DNA of 64,000 nucleotides from an uncultured Caulobacteraceae bacterium (GTDB taxonomy: Bacteria > Pseudomonadota > Alphaproteobacteria > Caulobacterales > TH1-2): contig CALBST010000301.1 in the NCBI GenBank assembly GCA_937967425.1, forward strand, positions 6,038 to 70,037. The letters are read 5' to 3'. The notes beneath the pieces were generated by a model that saw only the letters and a list, made by a program, of their open reading frames with translations, did not search any database and was not told the DNA's origin. The translations under genes were made by a program, and so were the position numbers. This document shows, one piece after another, positions 50,242 through 58,546 of this stretch. Within the stretch, counting starts at the first letter, position 1. Every line of letters starts with the position of its first letter.

Positions 50242-50853
50242 ATGAGACTGATTTTGGCGGCTTCCGCCCTGGTATTGGCAAGCGCCGGCGTTGCTCACGC
50301 CGAGGTCCGCAACCTTTCCGGCTTCACCCAGGTTTCAGCCAGCGCCGGCACTGATGTCGAAGTCACCGTCGGCGGCCCTTTTCACGTTGAAGTCACTGGC
50401 CGCGATGCCGACCGCATCATCACCCGCGTCTCCGGCGACACGCTAATCGTCGAGCCAGTGCGCGGTTTCTCTTGGCGCGGACGTCAGGCCAACGTTCGCG
50501 TGAGCATGCCGCGCGCTGAGGGCTTCTCCGCCTCTAGCGGTGCAGATCTGATCGCCACCGGCGTCAACGGCGGCGACATTTCGCTCGACTCATCCTCCGG
50601 CGCCGATCTTCGCGTCAGCGGCACATGCGCCACTTTCACCGCTGATGCGTCGAGTGGCGCTGACATCGACGCCCGGAATCTGCGCTGCGAGAACGGCAGC
50701 GTCGACGTTTCCTCCGGCGCCGACGCGCGTGTCTACGCAACGGGCCGTCTGAACGTTGACGCCTCGAGCGGCGGCGGTGTCGTCGCCTACGGCAACCCGG
50801 GCATTGGCAACATCGATCTTTCCTCCGGCGGTTCGCTCCGCCGCGCCGACTAA
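50242..50853 (+). CDS. Exported DUF2807 beta-helix protein, copy 1
   Basis: The 203-residue protein has a signal peptide (cut near AHA-EV, about residue 20) followed by a DUF2807 (GIN) domain. From about residue 90 it is built from short rungs, most containing SSGAD: ASSGAD, SSSGAD, ASSGAD, VSSGAD and ASSGGG. Such repeats fit a right-handed beta-helix of periplasmic or surface proteins; function is unknown. GGGGAG precedes the ATG. A diverged copy follows 12 bases later. Confidence 0.85.
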   Translation: MRLILAASALVLASAGVAHAEVRNLSGFTQVSASAGTDVEVTVGGPFHVEVTGRDADRIITRVSGDTLIVEPVRGFSWRGRQANVRVSMPRAEGFSASSGADLIATGVNGGDISLDSSSGADLRVSGTCATFTADASSGADIDARNLRCENGSVDVSSGADARVYATGRLNVDASSGGGVVAYGNPGIGNIDLSSGGSLRRAD

Positions 50854-50865
50854 GGAGCGCCAGAC

Positions 50866-51483
50866 ATGCGTATTGCTTTGTTCACCGCGGCCGCGCTCGT
50901 CGCGCTCGCCGGCGCCGCCAGCGCCGAAATCCGCAACGTCAGCAACTTTACCGGCGTCTCCGCCGCCGACCGCATTCGCGTCGAAGTCACCACCGGCGAC
51001 TCCTATCGCGTTGAGGTCACCGGTTCGGAAGCCGATAAGGTTTCAACCCGCGTCAATGATGGTCAGCTCATCATCCGCCGCGCCAATCGACCGTTCTGGG
51101 GCGGCACGCCGGCGATCGACGCCACCGTGCGCGTGACCATGCCCGCAATCGCGAGCCTTGCATCTTCAAGAGGGGCCGAACTCATCGCCGCAAACGTCAA
51201 CACCGAAGATATGTCCATCGCCGCATCGATGGGCGGCGAACTTGTTGTGAGCGGCGCCTGCACGACGCTCAACGCCGCTGTCTCGATGGGCGGCATGATC
51301 CGCGCCGAAGAGCTGCAGTGCCAGAACGCCAACGTCGCCGCATCGATGGGTGGCGATGCCCGTGTTTTCGCCTCCAACAGTTTCGATGCCGCCGCCTCCA
51401 TGGGCGGTGCGGTCAACGTCGCCGGCGGCGGCCGCGGCGACGATATCTCCACATCGATGGGCGGCTCGGTCGACCGCCGCTAA
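50866..51483 (+). CDS. Exported DUF2807 beta-helix protein, copy 2
   Basis: The 205-residue paralogue has the same signal peptide, EIRNVSNFTGVSA start and rung spacing as the gene before it, but its rungs contain SMGG rather than SSGAD (ASMGGE, VSMGGM, ASMGGD, ASMGGA, TSMGGS). I infer an old tandem duplication with each copy's rungs kept uniform. Its product is presumably exported and may pair with copy 1. AAGGAG precedes the ATG. Confidence 0.85.
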   Translation: MRIALFTAAALVALAGAASAEIRNVSNFTGVSAADRIRVEVTTGDSYRVEVTGSEADKVSTRVNDGQLIIRRANRPFWGGTPAIDATVRVTMPAIASLASSRGAELIAANVNTEDMSIAASMGGELVVSGACTTLNAAVSMGGMIRAEELQCQNANVAASMGGDARVFASNSFDAAASMGGAVNVAGGGRGDDISTSMGGSVDRR

Positions 51484-51519
51484 GGGAACTTCGGCGGCGG
51501 AACCGCGTTGGTTCCCGCC

Positions 51520-52416
51520 ATGCAACCCGCCGCCGACACCTCCCCCGCGCCAGAGCCGCCGCGCCCAGCACGCGTGCGTAAGGCGCTCATTCTTCTGAAT
51601 GAAAAAGCAGGAAGCGTCGGTCCCAAGGCCGGCGCTGAGCTTGTTGAGTTGTTGACTGCTTCGGGCGTTGAACAATTCACCATCGTCGATGCGACGCGTA
51701 TGGCGCGCAGGCATTTTCGGCGCGCCTCTCAGTTTGACGCGATCATCGTTCTCGGCGGTGATGGCACAGCGCGCGCGGCCGCGGAGCTCGCTCCGCGCGA
51801 CGGTCCGCCGCTCATTCTCTTGCCCGGCGGCACGCTGAACATTCTGCCGAAAGCGCTCTACGGCGATCTCACATGGCCGGAAGCGATCACGGCGGCGCTT
51901 GAACGCGGGTTCGAACGGCGCTTGCCGGTGGGGCGCGCCAATGGCGAAGCCTTCTACGTCGCAGGTCTCTTCGGGCCGACCACGCTGCTCGCGCTCGCGC
52001 GGGAATCTGTCCGCGAAGGTAAGCCGCTCAAAGCGCTACAACGCTTACGTCACGCGCTGAACCGCTCTTTCACGCGCTCCATCCGGGCGCGCGCGGGAAA
52101 GGGTAAGATGCGCAAGGCGGAAGGCATTGGCGTGCTCTGCCCCAGTTTCTCGGGCGGCATCGAATCCGATCACCTCGAATGGGTGCGTCTCGATGCGAAG
52201 GATATTGTGGATCTGGCGCGCGTTAGCCTGCGGGCGGTGACCGCCGATTGGCGCAATGACAGCACGATCGAGATCACGAACACCGACACCGGCGACATCT
52301 ATGCCTCCGGCATCATTCCCGCCACACTGGATGGCGAGCCGCGCACGTTCCTTTCCTATGTGCGCATTACCTTCGACAAGCGTGGCCCCAAAGTGCTGGC
52401 GCTTGATGGGGAGTAG
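51520..52416 (+). CDS. Diacylglycerol kinase-like lipid kinase
   Basis: The 298-residue protein has the diacylglycerol kinase catalytic core: LLNEKAGSVG (about 24-33), IIVLGGDGTARAAAEL with the GGDGT nucleotide loop, and LLPGGTLNILPKAL. The second half has the typical beta-rich C domain. Lipid specificity (diacylglycerol, sphingosine or other) is not readable. Start is uncertain: ATG 51520 has no good ribosome site and TTG 51508 is an alternative. It is followed 5 bases later by the metallophosphoesterase, likely co-transcribed. Confidence 0.83.
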   Translation: MQPAADTSPAPEPPRPARVRKALILLNEKAGSVGPKAGAELVELLTASGVEQFTIVDATRMARRHFRRASQFDAIIVLGGDGTARAAAELAPRDGPPLILLPGGTLNILPKALYGDLTWPEAITAALERGFERRLPVGRANGEAFYVAGLFGPTTLLALARESVREGKPLKALQRLRHALNRSFTRSIRARAGKGKMRKAEGIGVLCPSFSGGIESDHLEWVRLDAKDIVDLARVSLRAVTADWRNDSTIEITNTDTGDIYASGIIPATLDGEPRTFLSYVRITFDKRGPKVLALDGE

Positions 52417-52421
52417 AGCGG

Positions 52422-53270
52422 TTGCAGCTTGTCCATTTCACGGATCTCCACTTCGGCTGTGAAGATACACACGCACTCACCGCCGCAACGAAATACGTTC
52501 GCGACCTAAAGCCGGACGCCGTCATCGTCACCGGCGACATCAGCAAAGACGGCCTGCAAAGCGAACTGAGCGACGCCTGCGATTGGATTCGCAGTCTGGA
52601 AGCGCCGGCGATGCTGACGCCCGGCAATCATGATGTTCCATACTACGAAATGTGGGGCAGGCTGTTTTACCCATGGGATCGCATTCGCCGCGCTCAGAAA
52701 GGCATCCGGCACGAAGCTTGGCACACCGATGAGTGGAGCATTGTGCCGGTCAACACAGCGCGCGCTTGGCAATTTCGCCTGAACTGGGCGCAAGGCGAAA
52801 TCTCGCGCGGCCAAACCGCCATCGCCGCCGCCGAATTGCAGCGCGCAAAACCCGGCGCGCTGCGCATCATCATCAGCCACCATCCACTCGATTGGCCCAA
52901 TGATGCGCCGATCAAAGGCGTCACGCGCGGCGGCCTCCGTGGCCTTCGCAAGCTGGCGGACGCCGGCGCCGAACTCTTCCTCAGCGGGCACTTGCATTTC
53001 GCTTCCGCGCGCCTGTTTGAAACCCGCGCGCTTGCAGTCACCAGCGGCACGCTCTCGCAACGCGTGCGCCACGAACCGTGCGCGTTCACGGTGATCCGGC
53101 GCCCGGCGCCGAAAACCATTGAGACAGAGGTGGTTCACATAAATCAGGGCGTCTGCGAAACGGCTAGTGTCCGACGGTTTCAGCTGGACGCGCCGCAGGA
53201 GCCGGGGGAACCAGCCGAGGTTCACGCAGAGACAAGTTCAGCGACCATGCATGCGCGCGACGACAATTGA
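52422..53270 (+). CDS. Metallophosphoesterase
   Basis: The 282-residue protein has a complete calcineurin-like two-metal site: DLHFG (about residues 8-12), GDISKDG (about 38), GNHD (about 68), ISHHPLDWP and GHLHFAS. The family covers cyclic nucleotide, lipid and DNA phosphoesterases; a UDP-diacylglucosamine (LpxH-like) role is less likely because lpxI is present. It starts with TTG. Pairing with the lipid-kinase-like gene suggests phospholipid metabolism, as an inference only. Confidence 0.85.
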   Translation: MQLVHFTDLHFGCEDTHALTAATKYVRDLKPDAVIVTGDISKDGLQSELSDACDWIRSLEAPAMLTPGNHDVPYYEMWGRLFYPWDRIRRAQKGIRHEAWHTDEWSIVPVNTARAWQFRLNWAQGEISRGQTAIAAAELQRAKPGALRIIISHHPLDWPNDAPIKGVTRGGLRGLRKLADAGAELFLSGHLHFASARLFETRALAVTSGTLSQRVRHEPCAFTVIRRPAPKTIETEVVHINQGVCETASVRRFQLDAPQEPGEPAEVHAETSSATMHARDDN

Positions 53271-53284
53271 TGGCGTGACCGCGC

Positions 53285-53728
53285 CTAAGCGCGCCCTTCG
53301 ATCGATTGGCTTCGCGCTCCGCCGGGCCGTGTGATGCCTTCGAGCGCTTCGCCGGCTTCATCAGCGCGCGCGTCTGCGATGTCGGCCAAAGAAATAATGC
53401 CCACGAGGCGCTTATCGACGTCTACCACCGGCAACCGCCGCACTTGGTTCTCCGCCAGGTTCAGCGCGATGTGGCCGATGTCTTCGTCTTCGTGGCAATA
53501 GAGCACATCGTGGGTCATTACTTCGCCGACCGTTGTGTCTGGCCCTTTGCCGATGGCGATAGCCCGCACCACAATGTCGCGATCCGTCACCATGCCTGCG
53601 AGTTGGTCTCCAGCCGCAACAGGAAGCGCGCCGACATCGGCGTCCGCCATGATGCGCGCGGCTTCTCTGACGGTGGTTTCCGGCGCGACCGTTTTCACGT
53701 CACGGCTCATCGCTTCTCGTACCAGCAT
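53285..53728 (-). CDS. CBS-domain protein, general-stress promoter
   Basis: The 147-residue protein consists of two CBS repeats (about residues 1-62, MLVREAMSRDVKTVAPETTVREAARIM in part, and 70-130) and a short tail. Stand-alone CBS pairs bind adenosyl ligands such as AMP, ATP or NAD(H) and sense energy state. ATG 53728 follows GAGGAG. A perfect EcfG-type promoter lies 40-60 bases upstream, so the gene is probably induced by the general stress response. Convergent with the metallophosphoesterase. Confidence 0.88.
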   Translation of the reverse strand: MLVREAMSRDVKTVAPETTVREAARIMADADVGALPVAAGDQLAGMVTDRDIVVRAIAIGKGPDTTVGEVMTHDVLYCHEDEDIGHIALNLAENQVRRLPVVDVDKRLVGIISLADIADARADEAGEALEGITRPGGARSQSIEGRA

Positions 53729-53765
53729 GAAGTGCTCCTCGCAGCCCCCGCACGCCCCATCGGCC

Positions 53766-53791
53766 AACGGCGCTCCGGTCCGTGTGGTTCC
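53766..53791 (-). promoter_or_regulatory. EcfG (general stress sigma factor) promoter
   Basis: On the minus strand GGAAC (53787-53791) is followed after exactly 17 bases by CGTT (53766-53769), matching the consensus GGAAC-N16/17-CGTT of alphaproteobacterial EcfG sigma factors. It is placed 38 bases upstream of the ATG of the CBS-domain gene, the correct distance and orientation. Confidence 0.8.
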
Positions 53792-53864
53792 CGTTACTGG
53801 GCGGTGATCCAGGTCACGTGCGTTGGCGTAGCCCCGGCCCAACATCTCCCTTCCGAGGAGAGCC

Positions 53865-53981
53865 ATGAGCGAAGGAACCAACCCGCGACGCACGCGAGGA
53901 CCGGTCCTGGGCCTGATCGCCGCCCTGGCGTTTGCTGTCGCGATCTTTTGCCTGGTCTCCTTTGTGGTTTTTGGCGCCTGA
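53865..53981 (+). CDS. Small single-pass membrane protein
   Basis: A 38-residue open frame starts MSEGTNPRRTRGPVLG and contains one strongly hydrophobic helix (about residues 14-37). GAGGAG lies at the right distance before the ATG, and the N terminus is positively charged, so I predict an inner-membrane protein with a cytosolic N terminus. It precedes rpmF. No known family; similar short proteins are often missed by annotation. Confidence 0.55.
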   Translation: MSEGTNPRRTRGPVLGLIAALAFAVAIFCLVSFVVFGA

Positions 53982-54089
53982 TACCCGCCGGGGAGGGGGC
54001 TTGGACCTTGCCCCAAGCCCGCCTTTGGCCTATCAGCCCCGCTTTCCCGCGTGGGCCGACCCACGCCGGGACCCAGGAGTTTTCCGGCC

Positions 54090-54272
54090 ATGGCCGTTCC
54101 GAAGCGAAAAACCACCCCGTCCCGCCGCGGTATGCGTCGCGCCCACGATAAGCTGGGCAAGAACACCTACGTCGCCGACGCTGAGTCCGGCGAACTGCGC
54201 CGCCCGCACCACATCGACCTGAAGACCGGCCGCTATCGCGGCAAGCAAATCCGAAAGCCCAAGGAAGATTGA
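54090..54272 (+). CDS. rpmF: 50S ribosomal protein L32
   Basis: The 60-residue protein begins [19 protein letters not shown], the L32 signature, and is Lys/Arg rich. It lacks the zinc-ribbon CxxC pair of the zinc-binding type, as usual in alphaproteobacteria. CCCAGGAG precedes ATG 54090. A 7-base stem (54049-54055 with 54060-54066) lies in its leader. In many proteobacteria rpmF is followed by plsX; here it is not. Confidence 0.95.
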   Translation: MAVPKRKTTPSRRGMRRAHDKLGKNTYVADAESGELRRPHHIDLKTGRYRGKQIRKPKED

Positions 54273-54385
54273 GCGTGCGCGCTAGCGCTCGCTGCGGGCG
54301 CGCCCTCGTTGACACTCTAAAGGCTCGGCGCAAAACTCCGTTGTTCCGCGAGTGATGTGAGCTTGCGGCGGGGGAGAACTTTTAC

Positions 54386-55627
54386 ATGCGTAGTCTAGTC
54401 GTCGCGGCCCTTGTGGCCGCGCTGGGTGCGTGCGCGACCGCCACACCCAATCCATCCATGCGCCCGCTGACCCAAGCGCACATCGACACGATGGGGCCAA
54501 CCAGCGTTGTCGTTGCCGAGAATAACTCCGGCATTGAGAAGAGCTGGTTTTACACCTCGACGGCTTCCGCTGGCGCGGCCTACGGCCTCGTCGGCGTACT
54601 CGTCTCCGCCGCCATGGACGCCATCATCAACGCCGGGCCCTCGCGCCGCGCACAGAAGGCCGCCAACGAAATGGCGGAAGAAATTTCGGTCGAACATCTC
54701 AACGCGTCGCTCGCCGCGCACCTGAGCCGTAATATTCCCGGCAATGAGCCGGTGGTTGTCGCCACCGTCACGGAGACGGCTCTCGTGGCAGAACCGGCGC
54801 CGGACGGGTCGGCGCCCGCACCAACGGAAGCCGCGGTCATTCCGGTTGCGGCGCCGCCGCCACCGCCGAGCGGGGTCTACTACAGCGACGTCCGCACCGA
54901 GCAGCGTATGATGGCGCGCGACCACATCGAGGACGCGATCACGGTTTCCGCGCGCTACACCCTTTCGGAAGATTCCAGCACGCTGCGTGTCGTCGCTGTC
55001 GCCAGCTATCAGAGCGCACAGACACCCTACGCGACGCCCTATACATTCCGCGGTTCAGTGCCGCGCGCCGAACGCGAGGGCCCGGCCTATCGCAACACGT
55101 TCACCTATTACTCGCAGCAACTGCCAGTGCCGACGCTAACGCCGGAACTGCGTGAGCGCCTCATTGCGTCCGTCCAAGACAGCGCCCGCAACGATGCCGG
55201 CGAACTGCCCGCTGAAGGCACTGACGAATATCGCGCCATGGAGCGCGAACTCGATAATGCCCGCGATGATCGCCTTACCAAGGACGAAATCGCGATCTTC
55301 CTCACCCGTGAGTGGCTGCGTGACGACGGCGCGTTGCTGCGCCAGGAAATCGAGCAAGCACACGCATTCATAGCCCGCCAGATCGCCCTAGACATGAACC
55401 GCACCAGCGTGCCGAGCATGACGGGTCAAGATGAACTGCTCGAAACCGCCGCAAATGACCGCACCGTCCGACGCATCGGCGCAGGCCTGGAGGCCGGTTC
55501 TTATGTGTCTTCGGCTGGCAACGTCACCTCGTTCTCGACTTACGGCAATACGATCAGCATTTCGCGCAGCAACAGCGAACGTGCTGAAGCGATCCGCGAA
55601 GCGGCGCGTCCGGCGCGTCGCCGTTGA
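54386..55627 (+). CDS. Large hypothetical lipoprotein
   Basis: The 413-residue protein starts with a lipoprotein signal (lipobox LGAC, about residues 13-16). A hydrophobic patch at about residue 58-75 is followed by a Pro/Ala-rich linker (about 140-165), a middle domain with YSDVRTEQRMMARDHIEDAI, and a charged helical region (about 260-345). I recognise no family. GGGGGAG precedes the ATG. It is translationally coupled with the next lipoprotein gene, which starts in its stop codon. Confidence 0.75.
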   Translation: MRSLVVAALVAALGACATATPNPSMRPLTQAHIDTMGPTSVVVAENNSGIEKSWFYTSTASAGAAYGLVGVLVSAAMDAIINAGPSRRAQKAANEMAEEISVEHLNASLAAHLSRNIPGNEPVVVATVTETALVAEPAPDGSAPAPTEAAVIPVAAPPPPPSGVYYSDVRTEQRMMARDHIEDAITVSARYTLSEDSSTLRVVAVASYQSAQTPYATPYTFRGSVPRAEREGPAYRNTFTYYSQQLPVPTLTPELRERLIASVQDSARNDAGELPAEGTDEYRAMERELDNARDDRLTKDEIAIFLTREWLRDDGALLRQEIEQAHAFIARQIALDMNRTSVPSMTGQDELLETAANDRTVRRIGAGLEAGSYVSSAGNVTSFSTYGNTISISRSNSERAEAIREAARPARRR

Positions 55628-56067
55628 TGGAGGTCTGGAACTCGCACACGGCGGCGCGCGTTTGCGCGGCCGCCGTGCTGCTGGCCCTGGTCGGCTGCGT
55701 GACGCCGCCGACCTATGGCCCGATCGGTCACGTTGAGAACCAATACGGCTACCGCGACAGCCAAAACGCCGACGGCAGCCACACTATTCTCGTCGTCGCC
55801 GCCAGCCCGGCGATGGCGCACGAGTTCTGGGATCGCCGCGCCGCCGAGATTTGCGGCAGCACGACCTTCGACAAGAACATCTTCCGCGCCCAACGCCCGA
55901 TCGTTCAAGTGAGCGGCTACGTCTCAAACGGCTACGGCGGCGGCGGCAGCTACACTCAGGATGCGTACGGCGACTTCATCATGGAAGGCTATCTGCGCTG
56001 CGAAGCGCCGGCGCCAACCGCTGACGCTGCGCCTGCCGAGGAACTCACACCAACACCCACGCCGTAG
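55627..56067 (+). CDS. Small lipoprotein, CC0125/CC1285-like
   Basis: The 146-residue protein has a lipobox LVGC near residues 21-24, then a compact domain starting GYRDSQNADGSHTILVVAASP and including EFWDRRAAEIC. This pattern resembles the CC0125/CC1285-type lipoproteins of Caulobacterales, moderately securely. The tail is Pro/Thr rich. ATG 55627 shares its A with the stop of the preceding lipoprotein gene, so the two products are likely made together in the envelope. Confidence 0.7.
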   Translation: MEVWNSHTAARVCAAAVLLALVGCVTPPTYGPIGHVENQYGYRDSQNADGSHTILVVAASPAMAHEFWDRRAAEICGSTTFDKNIFRAQRPIVQVSGYVSNGYGGGGSYTQDAYGDFIMEGYLRCEAPAPTADAAPAEELTPTPTP

Positions 56068-56261
56068 CCCGGCCCACCCATTTCCGTTGAGCGCCAATGC
56101 AGCGCTGGATGCCGGTGCTCACCCTGTGAGCGAAGCGCGCACGCTGGCGCCAGAAATGACGGCGCAGTTGGCCGAATGATGCGCGCGTGGGCGGACGATC
56201 GCCGCGTTTCCGTGCGCGGCGCCCATCGCTTAGCAGCCGTGCACGGCGGCGCCTCCCTTGA

Positions 56262-57605
<1,344 letters not shown>

Positions 57606-58141
57606 ACGCCGTCATTCCGGGGCAAATATCGACTCGGTGCGCGGCAGGGGCACAACCGTCACAATCACATTGCCCCGCGCATAGCGCCCGATCTATCCGG
57701 CGGATACGCACCGGCCCCTACAGGTTGGAGCGCGGGCCTCCGGCCCGCATTTCCCTTGATGTTTCAGCATCAAGCACCGATGCGGGCCAGGAGGCCCGCG
57801 CTCCAAATTTGTGGGATACGCGCCAATCAATCCGGTGGGCTTCAAACCGTGAGATACTTTCCCCGTTCCGCATCACGGAGGGGCTCAACGGAATTCCAGC
57901 CCGGGTTTGCGAAGCGGAATGCGATCGAAGCGAGGTTTGCTGGCGGGGAATTGAAACCGTCAGGTCCGTGATCCTGGAAGATCACGCTCGCCGTTGGCCG
58001 CCGCACGACGGAGCAAAGAACTCCCCCCGGACGGAAGCTGACGAAAAATTGGTCGCGGGAACGTGGAGACGCGAGCGTCTTTCCTTTCTTCCCAACACCA
58101 CGCGAACGTCTCTGCGTTCCCACCCTCCGCCTGGAGGCGCA
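57606..58141. other. 536-base intergenic region between eno and the coiled-coil gene
   Basis: No gene is supported here. It contains a CATTCCGG motif (57613-57620) like that of the lpxB-gltA palindrome, a 26-codon minus-strand open stretch with coding-like wording (57612-57692), a nested palindrome (57725-57806), and a run of ordinary sequence up to a GGAGG before 58142. A plus-strand frame is open throughout but only as an extension from within eno. Confidence 0.7.
57725..57806. repeat. Nested REP-like palindrome
   Basis: Arms at 57725-57750 and 57780-57806 are perfect reverse complements apart from one extra T, and begin TTGGAGCGCGGGCC. Inside, CTTGATG (57755-57761) and CATCAAG (57768-57774) make a second stem. 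The TTGGAGCGCGGGC start is characteristic of dispersed bacterial REP-type elements. It could also end the eno transcript, though no T tract follows. Confidence 0.75.
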
Positions 58142-58546
58142 ATGAAAGAAAAGTGCAAACACGGCCACAACCGGCGGGAGCGAACGCGCGCGCTCGGCGC
58201 AGTCAATCGTGCTCTAGACGCGTTTGATCAGAGCCACCGGCTCGCGCGCGCTGGCAATCTGTCAGCTGCCGAGCGCGCCGTGCGTCTCGCTGAACGCCAA
58301 GCCAAGCTTGCCGCGCAGCTGCTCGATCTCAAAGCATCGCTGAGGAGGATCGCCCTGGCGCGGATTGAGTCAGAGCGCGCCGTGCGAGCCGAAGCGGACT
58401 CCCGCGAAACCGCACTCAAGCAACGCCAACGGGAACTCGAACTCGCTGAGATCGCGCTAGAGCATCGCCGGCGCCACGCGCCGCCGCTCGATCCCGAGGC
58501 GGAGCGTTGGAAAGAACGTCTCGCCCGCGTCCTCAACGACGTCTAG
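58142..58546 (+). CDS. Coiled-coil protein of unknown function
   Basis: The 134-residue protein starts MKEKCKHGHNRRERTRAL after a good GGAGG. Residues 35-110 are Ala/Leu/Glu/Arg rich with heptad spacing (LAERQAKLAAQLLDLK and later), predicting one long coiled coil; there is no signal peptide or membrane helix. Its stop TAG lies in CTAG, which is also the stop of the convergent TIR gene, so the two genes share four bases. The family is unknown to me. Codon use is ordinary. A partner role for the TIR protein is only a guess. Confidence 0.6.
   Translation: MKEKCKHGHNRRERTRALGAVNRALDAFDQSHRLARAGNLSAAERAVRLAERQAKLAAQLLDLKASLRRIALARIESERAVRAEADSRETALKQRQRELELAEIALEHRRRHAPPLDPEAERWKERLARVLNDV

Noticed and set aside
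52422..53270. Metallophosphoesterase as LpxH
   Set aside because: The lipid A pathway already has LpxI in the lpx cluster, and the neighbours here do not belong to lipid A synthesis.
57842..58168. 108-codon minus-strand frame opposite the start of the coiled-coil gene
   Set aside because: No motif, no ribosome site, and it overlaps the better supported 58142 start.
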